From positions 930,001-994,000 of the forward strand of contig JADKID010000038.1 of the NCBI GenBank assembly GCA_016721425.1: a DNA stretch of 64,000 bases, given 5' to 3'. The notes beneath the pieces were generated by a model. The model worked only from the letters and a program-made list of their open reading frames with translations. It was not told where the DNA came from and searched no databases. Shown here in pieces: positions 25,313 to 32,681 of the stretch (position 1 is its first letter; each line of letters opens with the position of its first letter). The position numbers and the translations under genes were made by a program. Origin of the DNA: Bryobacterales bacterium. GTDB taxonomy: Bacteria > Acidobacteriota > Terriglobia > Bryobacterales > Bryobacteraceae.

Positions 25313-26404
25313 CTAACGGCCCTTGAGATAGGCCAGGAGATCCACCATTTCGGTGTTCTGGAAGCGAGGCCAGGCAATACCCTTACTGGTCATTGCCTTG
25401 TGCATGTCCGGTCCGTGTCCCCAGAGCACAGAGATCATCTCGTAGGAGTTGGCGCGATCGCCCAGGGCGAGGACACGTTCGGCGCCCTTGCCGTGGCAGT
25501 TCACGCAGCCCTTGGTTTCGAACACCTTGGCGCCGCGCGCGGCGGTACCCCCTTCGGAAGCAAACTGCAGCGCCCAGAGATAGCCGACGATCCGCTTCAT
25601 CTCTTCCGGCCTCAGCTCAGTTTTGATCTGCATCTTGGCGGAGTGGTTCCACATGGACGAGGCGAAATCGCTGGCCGTGCGGAAACCGCCCGGTTTGGCG
25701 AGCTTGGAAACGTCCTTGTGGCAGCCGGAGCAGCCCTTCAACTGGAAGAGGAGTTCGCCTGTTTCCGGGGAGGCAGGCGCGAACTGGGGCTTGAGATTGC
25801 GGGTGGCCGGCAGATTTTGCAGGTAGACGGTGATGTCATTCATTTCCACCGGCGTCAGTTCGGGCACCTTGACGGATTTGGACTTCATCGCCTCCCGCAT
25901 TTTGGGCGAGTGATTCCACATCTGGCGGGAGAGCTCGATGGGATCGGAGACGGATTCCCACTTGGTGACGGCGGGACCGCCGCTGCCGCCGCCATTGGTG
26001 GAAGAGATGTTATGGCATTCGGCGCACCCTTTGTCGGCGAATGCCTTGCGGCCGCGGCCGGCATCGCCTTTTTGCTCAAAGTAGCGGGCGGCGAAGAAAT
26101 AGGCGAACAGATCGGCCGCTTGTCCCTGATCCAGCTTGGGCCGCGAGATTTTGGCGGCATCCATGGCAGTCCACATTTGGGGCGCGTGGTTCCACATCAA
26201 CGCTGTCAGCTCTGACGGAGTATAGCCGCGGCTGGAGCGCTTGCCGAGATCGGGCCCGGTTTTGCCGCCCACGCCGTTAATGCTGTGGCACGTGACGCAA
26301 TTCTGACTCTTAAAAATCGCCGCGCCCTTCTCGGAATCGCCGATGGTCATCGCGCCTTGAGCGGCGACGGTGAAAACCGCCGCTAGGGCAAGGAATAGTT
26401 TCAT
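25313..26404 (-). CDS. Tetraheme c-type cytochrome made of four repeated class-I domains
   Basis: A 363-residue exported cytochrome (signal peptide residues 1-16). Four CxxCH haem sites are evenly spaced: CVTCH 36-40, CAECH 127-131, CSGCH 225-229, CVNCH 300-304. Each is followed ~35 residues later by a repeated motif with a candidate distal methionine: MWNHAPQM (70-77), MWNHSPKM (162-169), MWNHSAKM (251-258) and LWGHGPDM (327-334). Each unit ends in a (D/N)L.AYL-type helix. The protein is therefore a beads-on-a-string of monoheme domains, suited to carrying electrons across the periplasm. It is the last gene of the porin-cytochrome operon, 11 bases after the barrel gene. Confidence 0.9.
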   Translation of the reverse strand: MKLFLALAAVFTVAAQGAMTIGDSEKGAAIFKSQNCVTCHSINGVGGKTGPDLGKRSSRGYTPSELTALMWNHAPQMWTAMDAAKISRPKLDQGQAADLFAYFFAARYFEQKGDAGRGRKAFADKGCAECHNISSTNGGGSGGPAVTKWESVSDPIELSRQMWNHSPKMREAMKSKSVKVPELTPVEMNDITVYLQNLPATRNLKPQFAPASPETGELLFQLKGCSGCHKDVSKLAKPGGFRTASDFASSMWNHSAKMQIKTELRPEEMKRIVGYLWALQFASEGGTAARGAKVFETKGCVNCHGKGAERVLALGDRANSYEMISVLWGHGPDMHKAMTSKGIAWPRFQNTEMVDLLAYLKGR

Positions 26405-26415
26405 GAGGACTCCTT

Positions 26416-28434
26416 CTACAGGACGAACCGGAATCCACCCATGAAGTTGTGCGAACGGAACCCCTCATAGGTGTAATTGGCCTGCGTCAAGCCATAGTAG
26501 CGCCACTCGGAGAAAAACTCCAGCCTGGGCGTCAAAGGCAATTGCAGACGGCCTTGGGGTTGGTAGTAGCGCGAGGGGCGTGTGCCCTCTGTCGTCACGA
26601 AGGAGCCGCCGAAGGTGAGCTTGCCGGCGTAGGACTTGGTGACGGGGAGCCGCACGTCGGCCATTAGCGTGCCTGTGTGCGCGTTATCGCGGTAGAGCGA
26701 TTCCAACGAGAACAGGCCGAGCGGATAGAGATAGCTGACGTCGCTGCGAATGCTGGAGCGCGTGTAATCGGCGATGAGAATGAACTTCTTGCCGCCGCCG
26801 GGCATCCACTGGAGGTTAGCCGAGGCCGCCTGGGAGCGGAAATCGAGCTGGTTGGGCAGCATGGGGCCGACCGTGCTGAGTTTTGCGGTGGCGGCCGGAT
26901 TCTGATTCTCAAAGCGGCTGAAGATGGTGCTGAAGAGCAGGCTCTTCGGCAGGGTGACTCGGCCCATGATGCGGTACTTGCGGGTGTCCATGAGGCCGGT
27001 GCGGTAGTAGGTTTTGACGCCGTCGCCGATCTCGACATCGGCATTGAGGGTAAGCGGCTTCACGGGCCGTGCCTGGAATCCGGCCAGCGCGACGTGCCGT
27101 TTGAGTTCGCCGCGCTCGGTTCCGATGGAGCCACCGTAGGCGCCGGCACGGAGCAGGGACTCGCCCCACTCGTAGCGATAGCCGCCGCGGAAGGTGTAGC
27201 CCTTGGCGATGTCGAGCAGTCCTTCTGTCTGCATGCGGCTACGGGTGACCTCCAACCTGTCCGATGCGGGTGTGGTGGAGTTGATCGCCGCCCCTGTCGT
27301 GGGGATGATGATAGAGGTCAAACCGCCGGTGGTCGTGTTTGTGAACTTGTCGGTCTCCCACGTCTGCCGAATCCGCAGGCGGGAGAAAGGCCGCAATTCC
27401 GCGTTCAACCCGGCGGACGTGCGAGGCATACGCGCATCGCCGTAGAAGTAATCCGTGCCGCGCGGATAGAACAGGAACAGCTCCGGCGAAACCAGGTTGC
27501 CCGCGATGTTCTGGTTGAAGTAGGAGTTGATATTGGGCTTGGTATACATCAGCTGGCCGGAGAGGTCGAGCCAGTTGAATGGATTCGCGGTCAGCAGCAC
27601 CTTGCTGTAGGGCCCATCGCCGCGAGTGCGGTAGAACTGCTGGCCCTGGGACAGGAAGAGAGTCTGGCCGAGATAGGTCTGCGTACGATTGCCGAAGAGC
27701 TTTTCGGTGGAGTAGACGGACTGGTCGTCCTTGAAGCCGGTGAAGCCCTGCTCAAAGGTGGCGTGCCAGCGGTTAAACTCAAGGCGCGCGCCAAGGCGGT
27801 AGAGGTGCTGGCTCCAGCGGGTGCCGGTGCGCAGCGGGTATTCGTTGCGGTCCTCCACCAGGGTGGTGATGCCGCTGCCAAACTCCGAATTCCGCTGGTA
27901 GCCAAAGAACGGGATGATATGCGAGCCCGGAGTGATCTCCAGCATGTGGTCCGAGTTGCGGATGGCGGTATCGGTGGCGCGCTGGTTGAGGAACGCGCCG
28001 CTGCCGGCGGTGGGGTCCGCGAACGAGGGCAGGTAGTTGAAGTAGGCGATGTTGGAGTAAGTGCCGTTGTAGCGGTAGATCCCCTTTTTCAGCACGTCGA
28101 AGCGGGCGGTGTTGTAGGGATCGCCGCCCCAGTTGTTGGCCTGGATGCGGGCGGAATCAAAGAGCTTGGATGCTTTGGGCGCGATGGTGAAATCCATACC
28201 CACCAGGCGAACGCCCTGGCTGAGGTTGACCATGCTGCGGTAGGTGTTGCGGTCTCCGGCCCAACCCACCCAGCGCGCGCCGACATCGATGTACCCGCTA
28301 AAGGTTTTTTCGGTGTCAGGCGCCGGGGCCTCGGCGGCGGGCGCGGCTTTCTTTTCGGGTTCAGCTTCCTTCTTTGCGGCGGACTCCTGCGCCAGAAGCG
28401 CGAGCGGCAGGAGCATAGCCAGTAGGATCTTCAT
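26416..28434 (-). CDS. MtrB/PioB-family outer-membrane beta-barrel (porin of the electron conduit)
   Basis: A 672-residue outer-membrane barrel. Signal peptide MKILLAMLLPLALLAQ is followed by a Lys/Ala/Pro/Glu-rich linker to ~45, then alternating amphipathic strands to the end (SGYIDVGARWVGW; ...SHNFMGGFRFVL). Length and strand pattern fit MtrB/PioB, which sheathes a decaheme cytochrome through the outer membrane. The protein has no cysteine, so the CxxC motif reported for Shewanella MtrB is absent. Start 28434 overlaps the decaheme gene stop as ATGA and begins the signal peptide; an upstream 50-codon extension is rejected. The family call rests mainly on operon context plus barrel features. 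Confidence 0.85.
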   Translation of the reverse strand: MKILLAMLLPLALLAQESAAKKEAEPEKKAAPAAEAPAPDTEKTFSGYIDVGARWVGWAGDRNTYRSMVNLSQGVRLVGMDFTIAPKASKLFDSARIQANNWGGDPYNTARFDVLKKGIYRYNGTYSNIAYFNYLPSFADPTAGSGAFLNQRATDTAIRNSDHMLEITPGSHIIPFFGYQRNSEFGSGITTLVEDRNEYPLRTGTRWSQHLYRLGARLEFNRWHATFEQGFTGFKDDQSVYSTEKLFGNRTQTYLGQTLFLSQGQQFYRTRGDGPYSKVLLTANPFNWLDLSGQLMYTKPNINSYFNQNIAGNLVSPELFLFYPRGTDYFYGDARMPRTSAGLNAELRPFSRLRIRQTWETDKFTNTTTGGLTSIIIPTTGAAINSTTPASDRLEVTRSRMQTEGLLDIAKGYTFRGGYRYEWGESLLRAGAYGGSIGTERGELKRHVALAGFQARPVKPLTLNADVEIGDGVKTYYRTGLMDTRKYRIMGRVTLPKSLLFSTIFSRFENQNPAATAKLSTVGPMLPNQLDFRSQAASANLQWMPGGGKKFILIADYTRSSIRSDVSYLYPLGLFSLESLYRDNAHTGTLMADVRLPVTKSYAGKLTFGGSFVTTEGTRPSRYYQPQGRLQLPLTPRLEFFSEWRYYGLTQANYTYEGFRSHNFMGGFRFVL

Positions 28435-29369
28435 CGCAGCAACGCTCGATTCACGTGCGAACCGTGTACTTTCTGGTGGCAAATGGTGCAGTTTTGATAG
28501 CGCGGGTTGCGTAAATCGTGGATGGCCGGGGGCACCGAACCCACCGTGCCGGCGGCCGAGGGCGACCGCAAATTCGAGTGGCACTCCAGGCAGAGCGGGG
28601 CAACGGTGGCGCGGGTCAACATCTTCGGATTGACGGAACCGTGGGGCTCATGGCATGCCGAACAAGGTTCGTTGCGCACCGGGGCATGATCGTAGACGAA
28701 CGGACCTCGCTTGTTGGCGTGGCAGGAGAAGCAGCCCGGCTCATTGGCCTGGGCGAGGCGCATGTTCTTGTTCAGGAAACTGGCGTGGGGATTATGGCAG
28801 CCCGTGCAGCTCATCGCGCCTTCCGGCAGGCGATGGCGGTTTGGCTTCTGGAAGGAGGCCCATACGTCGTTATGGCAACTGGCGCAGTTCTTATTAATGC
28901 CGGAGGCTTTCTTGAATTGGTAGGAACTCGACTCTTCACCGGACTTGTGCATGTTGTGGCAGCTGGTGCAGGCGATGCCGTTCCGCGAATGGCTGCCCTG
29001 CAAGCGGCCCACATGGGTGGCCTGGTTCTTGTGGCAGGAGAGGCACATCTGATCGATGGCGGAGGCTCTCATCTGTTTGGGGCTGCGGATGTCGTCGGCT
29101 AGATTTGTCTCAGCGTGCACGGAGCCGGGGCCGTGGCAAGCCTCACAAGCCTTTCCCTCCCAGCCGCGCTTTTTGTTGGTTTCCAGGAAGGCGTGCGCGT
29201 TTTTCTTGAAACCGGTACTGATGTCTTCGTGGCATCCGGCGCAGGTCTCAGAGCCAACGAGTTCTTTTTTGGCGGGCGGCGCAGGTGCAGCGGGTGTCGC
29301 AGGTTTGGCTTCCTGCGCCCAACTCGCCACGCCCAGGCCGACGAGCAATACGATCGTGCGGCAGAACAT
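28431..29369 (-). CDS. DmsE/MtrA-family periplasmic decaheme c-type cytochrome
   Basis: A 312-residue exported protein with exactly ten CxxCH motifs, starting at about residues 43, 75, 109, 134, 162, 188, 213, 236, 260 and 294 (CAGCH, CEACH, CLSCH, CTSCH, CASCH, CTGCH, CFSCH, CSACH, CLECH, CTICH). Length, spacing and closing CHQKVHGSHVNRALLR fit the DmsE/MtrA group. MtrA-type cytochromes plug into an MtrB barrel and pass electrons from the periplasm to the cell surface. Start 29369 has AGGAGA upstream and opens the signal peptide (FCRTIVLLVGLGVASWAQ). It sits between the outer decaheme gene and the barrel gene. Confidence 0.93.
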   Translation of the reverse strand: MFCRTIVLLVGLGVASWAQEAKPATPAAPAPPAKKELVGSETCAGCHEDISTGFKKNAHAFLETNKKRGWEGKACEACHGPGSVHAETNLADDIRSPKQMRASAIDQMCLSCHKNQATHVGRLQGSHSRNGIACTSCHNMHKSGEESSSYQFKKASGINKNCASCHNDVWASFQKPNRHRLPEGAMSCTGCHNPHASFLNKNMRLAQANEPGCFSCHANKRGPFVYDHAPVRNEPCSACHEPHGSVNPKMLTRATVAPLCLECHSNLRSPSAAGTVGSVPPAIHDLRNPRYQNCTICHQKVHGSHVNRALLR

Positions 29370-29390
29370 GATTTCTCCTGGCGTGAAGAA

Positions 29391-29417
29391 GGGGCGGCGC
29401 CGCGAGGGCTCCGCCCC
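29391..29417 (-). terminator. Hairpin between the two decaheme cytochrome genes
   Basis: On the minus strand GGGGCGG (29417-29411) pairs with CCGCCCC (29397-29391) around a 13-base loop, followed by TTCTTC. It lies between the stop of the outer cytochrome (29433) and the DmsE-like start. It may be an intra-operon attenuator or an mRNA-stabilising stem that sets a higher dose of the first gene. Confidence 0.55.
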
Positions 29418-29432
29418 TTTCATCATCGCAAA

Positions 29433-31565
29433 CTACCGGGCGTGGACTTTGGCGACCGAGAATTCACTGGTCGCGCCGTGACAGGCTGCGCAGCTCTCAC
29501 CCAACGTGGTGGTGTTGGCCAACGCGTGGGATGCCGCGTCGACGCTAGAGTGGCAGGACAGGCATGCCGCTGTCGCCGTGCCCGCGGAGGTGATGTAACC
29601 GCGAGGATCGGTGACCTTCAGAACGCCCTTGGCGGGCAGGTTCTGCGAATTGCCGCTGTGGCACTGATTGCAATTGGCAACCGTGCCAGGAGGCGGGAAG
29701 GAGGCATGATCGAGGTTGAGCTCGCCGCCGCGGCCGTAGAGCGAATAGCCATTGGGCTGTTCGCCGCCGGTGTGAATGCGGTGAACCATGGAGGCCATGC
29801 TGATGGACTCTGCCGGCATCTTGTCGGCTGGACGGCGGGCCGCATCCGTCATCGCCGGGTTGTGGCAGATGACGCAGGTTTCGACCTGATTGCGATTCTC
29901 ACCGTGCAATGACAGGAAGGCGTGGCAGTTGTTGCAGGTGGCTGTGTTGGCGATGGTCCGCCGCGCCATCACTGCGCTGCCGTCCACCGAGAAGTAGCTC
30001 ACCTGGTTGACGATGCCGCCTTCCACGATGCGCTCTTTCAGGGTGCCGCCGAGCAGTTTCTCGTCGGTGCGGCCTTCCACACCGAGCACCCAGGTACCCT
30101 TGGCGTCGGCCGGGATGGCCACGCTCATGGTGTACTTGTAGCCCGCCGGCGAGCCGGTGAAGGCCGAGGCGGCGGTGGGGGTGTCCTGGACATAGCCCTT
30201 GGTGGCGGCAGTGCCGATACCCGTGCCGTAGTCTGTGGTGGAACCTGCCAGCGTGAAGCCCAGACGGCCGCGGCCGGCGCCGGGGATCAGGTCGGCAACG
30301 TTCAGAGGCTCGCCTTTGCGGGTGGCGAGGGAGAACGTGATGGTCGGCTTCTGGCCGGGCTTGGTGTCGGTGACGCTGAGGATCTTCACCACAGCACCCT
30401 TCATCAGCGAAGAATCACCTTCCACTACGTGCGCGCCCTTGATGGAGGCGTCGAAGTCGATCTCGCCCTCGGGGATGTGGCAATTGGCGCACTGGTTATC
30501 ACTCAACTGCGGCATGCCCACGTGGCCCTCGCCGGTGTTGAAGTTCACGGTGTCGTGGCAGGATCCGCAAGCGGCGCGAGTGGGGTTCTTCAGCCAGGCG
30601 TCCTTTTGCGTCGCTGCGTCGTTGCCCTTCTCATGGCACCACTGGCAGTTGTTCGCCTTCGAAGGCATGTTGACGTACGAGAAGTCGCTGATGGCATTGC
30701 CGAAGCCGATGATCTGATACGGCTTGCCGGCGGCCACGCTAGGCAGGTTGGCGCCCATGTGGATCTTGTGCGTCATCACTGTCATGTCGATGGTCTGATC
30801 CGTTTCCGGATTCGTGTTGGCGACGACTGTGCCGTTGGTGGTGTAGGCGGGCGTGTGGCACATGGTGCAAATATCCATACCCACGCGTGATCCGCCGTGG
30901 AACGAAAGCTGATCGTGGCACTTGTTGCAGGATGCCACTTCAAATACGTCGCGAACCTTGACGACAGGGGTGCCGGCCGGCACGAACGAGTAGATGTCCG
31001 TGGCGTAGTTGGTGCCCATCTCGAACTCGGTCAGGTTGCGGCTGCCATAGACAGCGATGCTATGGGTGGCGTCCTTCTCGTAACCAGCGGGTAACTTGTA
31101 GCCGAACGTGTAGACGTACTCGCCGTCTGCGACTTTGGCGTACGTGCCGCCGGTGTCAGCGCCAGCCTGGGTAGCCCGCTTACCAGCTGTCGGAGGATAG
31201 GTGCTGGTCTTTGTGCGGAAAGTGTAGGACTGATAGAACTTGTTGTCGTTCGGGATCTTGGCGAGGATGAAACTGGTGCTGATGACGCCGGGCGTATTGA
31301 TGCCTTCGCGCTCCAGCGCAACGCCCTTGGGATCGGTGATCTTGAAGCGGACCTTGACCATTCCGTCACTCATGATCTCGTGGCCCAAAATCTTGAAAAC
31401 GAGGCCCGGACGGACGAAATTGATTGTTGCTTCGTCGGCGTAGAACGCCTTGTCGCGCTCGGTGAACGGTGACTTTGTCGTGCTGAGCAGTGCGGTGGAG
31501 GCCACCAACACCATTGCGACGAGAGTCCATCTCATCCAACCGCCAGAGCGTAAATGCAATCGCAT
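29433..31565 (-). CDS. OmcA/MtrC-family outer-membrane decaheme c-type cytochrome
   Basis: A 710-residue exported cytochrome with ten CxxCH motifs in two groups of five. The first group is at ~213, 233, 307, 333 and 359, the second at ~544, 564, 632, 668 and 692. They are separated by a ~180-residue haem-free beta region, and an N-terminal haem-free domain (~30-210) precedes them. This beta / pentaheme / beta / pentaheme order is the MtrC/OmcA plan. Such proteins are terminal reductases at the cell surface for Fe(III), Mn(IV) or humics. The N-terminal hydrophobic stretch lacks a lipobox cysteine, unlike Shewanella MtrC. Start 31565 is chosen for the GGAGAG site just upstream. First gene of the operon. 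Confidence 0.93.
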   Translation of the reverse strand: MRLHLRSGGWMRWTLVAMVLVASTALLSTTKSPFTERDKAFYADEATINFVRPGLVFKILGHEIMSDGMVKVRFKITDPKGVALEREGINTPGVISTSFILAKIPNDNKFYQSYTFRTKTSTYPPTAGKRATQAGADTGGTYAKVADGEYVYTFGYKLPAGYEKDATHSIAVYGSRNLTEFEMGTNYATDIYSFVPAGTPVVKVRDVFEVASCNKCHDQLSFHGGSRVGMDICTMCHTPAYTTNGTVVANTNPETDQTIDMTVMTHKIHMGANLPSVAAGKPYQIIGFGNAISDFSYVNMPSKANNCQWCHEKGNDAATQKDAWLKNPTRAACGSCHDTVNFNTGEGHVGMPQLSDNQCANCHIPEGEIDFDASIKGAHVVEGDSSLMKGAVVKILSVTDTKPGQKPTITFSLATRKGEPLNVADLIPGAGRGRLGFTLAGSTTDYGTGIGTAATKGYVQDTPTAASAFTGSPAGYKYTMSVAIPADAKGTWVLGVEGRTDEKLLGGTLKERIVEGGIVNQVSYFSVDGSAVMARRTIANTATCNNCHAFLSLHGENRNQVETCVICHNPAMTDAARRPADKMPAESISMASMVHRIHTGGEQPNGYSLYGRGGELNLDHASFPPPGTVANCNQCHSGNSQNLPAKGVLKVTDPRGYITSAGTATAACLSCHSSVDAASHALANTTTLGESCAACHGATSEFSVAKVHAR

Positions 31566-31649
31566 GCTGCTCTCCTTCATAGTAGTACCTTTAATTCGCG
31601 GTCTCGCCGCTATACACGGCTCAGGATCTGCATAGCACGATCCACGCCA

Positions 31650-31679
31650 AACCTATCTCAGCTTGCACCTCTTCGTCAA
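31650..31679 (-). promoter_or_regulatory. Candidate promoter of the porin-cytochrome operon
   Basis: Reading the minus strand, TTGACG (31679-31674), an 18-base spacer, then TAGGTT (31655-31650) upstream of the decaheme gene start at 31565. The -35 hexamer is good and the -10 is weak, as expected for an activated promoter. The untranslated leader would be ~75 bases. Confidence 0.4.
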
Positions 31680-31701
31680 GTCATTTTTTATCATTGACTT
31701 G
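31677..31701. promoter_or_regulatory. Inverted repeat (candidate operator) between the cytochrome and carotenoid operons
   Basis: CAAGTCA (31677-31683) and TGACTTG (31695-31701) form a perfect 7-bp inverted repeat with an 11-base A/T-rich spacer. With one mismatch the arms extend to nine bases. It overlaps the -35 hexamer of the candidate cytochrome promoter. Symmetric arms two helical turns apart suit a dimeric regulator. The rest of the 279-base gap (31566-31844) shows no gene. Confidence 0.5.
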
Positions 31702-31844
31702 TCAGTGTATGTGGAAAAACCCAACATGGCGCAAACCGGATGTCTTTGGGTGAAACGAACCATACCTGGGTGAATGTCCTCAATCTCGACACTCTACGCA
31801 AAGAAAATGAAATCCGGCGGCCGGTTCTGCAATCAGACTAACCG

Positions 31845-32681
31845 ATGACCCCAGCGGTTCAACCTATTCGAAGTTCTCTCGCCGCACTGAGCCGTTTGGC
31901 GGCCGACCGCGAGATGGTGGAGGCGCATCTGCGCGGTCTGCTGGATTCGGGCGGGCAATCGTCGAGTCCCTTCCGGCAGGCGATGCAGTATGCCGTTCTG
32001 GGGCAGGGCCAGAGGATCCGGCCGATCCTGGCGGTGCGGATTGCGCGTTTGTCGGGTCAGGATGGACCATTGGCGTTGCGCGCTGCCTGTGCGGTGGAGA
32101 TGATCCACTGTGCGTCGTTGATTGTGGACGACCTGCCCTGCATGGACGATGAGCAGATGCGGCGGGACCGGCCGGCGACGCATATCGCTTTTGGAGAAGC
32201 CACGGCGCTGCTATCTGCTTTTGGACTGGTGGCGATGGCGACGCGCGGAGTGGTGGAGCAGCCGTGCCCGCCTTCGCAGGTTTCGGGGCTAATCTCTTTC
32301 CAGTGCGCGTTGCTGAGAGTTCTCGACGCGAGCGGGCTTTGCGAGGGACAGGACCTGGATCTCAAGGTTGCGGCGGCAGATCGCGACCGCCTGAGGCAGC
32401 AGGTGAACGAGATGAAGACAGTGCCGCTATTTGAGCTGGCGGCGCATGCCGGCGTCATCTTCAGCGATCAGGACAGTCATCTGGCGCGCTCACTGCGCGC
32501 GTTTTCACGGGATTTTGGGCGGGCGTTCCAGATTGTCGACGACTATCTGGATGGTGAGATCGAGGATCGCGCGGTAGCGGTGCGCTCTCTTGCCCAGGCA
32601 CGCTCGCACCTTGCCGCATTTGATCCGGCCGCATCCGAACTACACGAGTTGATTGACTATCTCCATGCCCGTTGCAAGTAG
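31845..32681 (+). CDS. crtE: Polyprenyl (probably geranylgeranyl) diphosphate synthase
   Basis: A 278-residue trans-isoprenyl diphosphate synthase. The first aspartate-rich motif is DDLPCMDD (~93-100) and the second is IVDDYLD (~225-231); RPILAVRIA and the GQGQR chain-binding region precede them. It condenses IPP with allylic diphosphates. The product length cannot be read, but the phytoene synthase and desaturase downstream indicate GGPP for C40 carotenoids. It is the first gene of the carotenoid operon. It overlaps crtI by 17 bases. Confidence 0.85.
   Translation: MTPAVQPIRSSLAALSRLAADREMVEAHLRGLLDSGGQSSSPFRQAMQYAVLGQGQRIRPILAVRIARLSGQDGPLALRAACAVEMIHCASLIVDDLPCMDDEQMRRDRPATHIAFGEATALLSAFGLVAMATRGVVEQPCPPSQVSGLISFQCALLRVLDASGLCEGQDLDLKVAAADRDRLRQQVNEMKTVPLFELAAHAGVIFSDQDSHLARSLRAFSRDFGRAFQIVDDYLDGEIEDRAVAVRSLAQARSHLAAFDPAASELHELIDYLHARCK

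Noticed and set aside
26677..28425. A 582-codon plus-strand frame opposite the MtrB/PioB-like gene
   Set aside because: Composition is Glu/Val/Gly/Arg-rich with no motifs; it mirrors the barrel gene's codons.
28431..29369. DmsE-like cytochrome as part of a DMSO reductase system
   Set aside because: No DmsA or DmsB genes are present; the operon holds an OmcA/MtrC-like cytochrome and a barrel instead.
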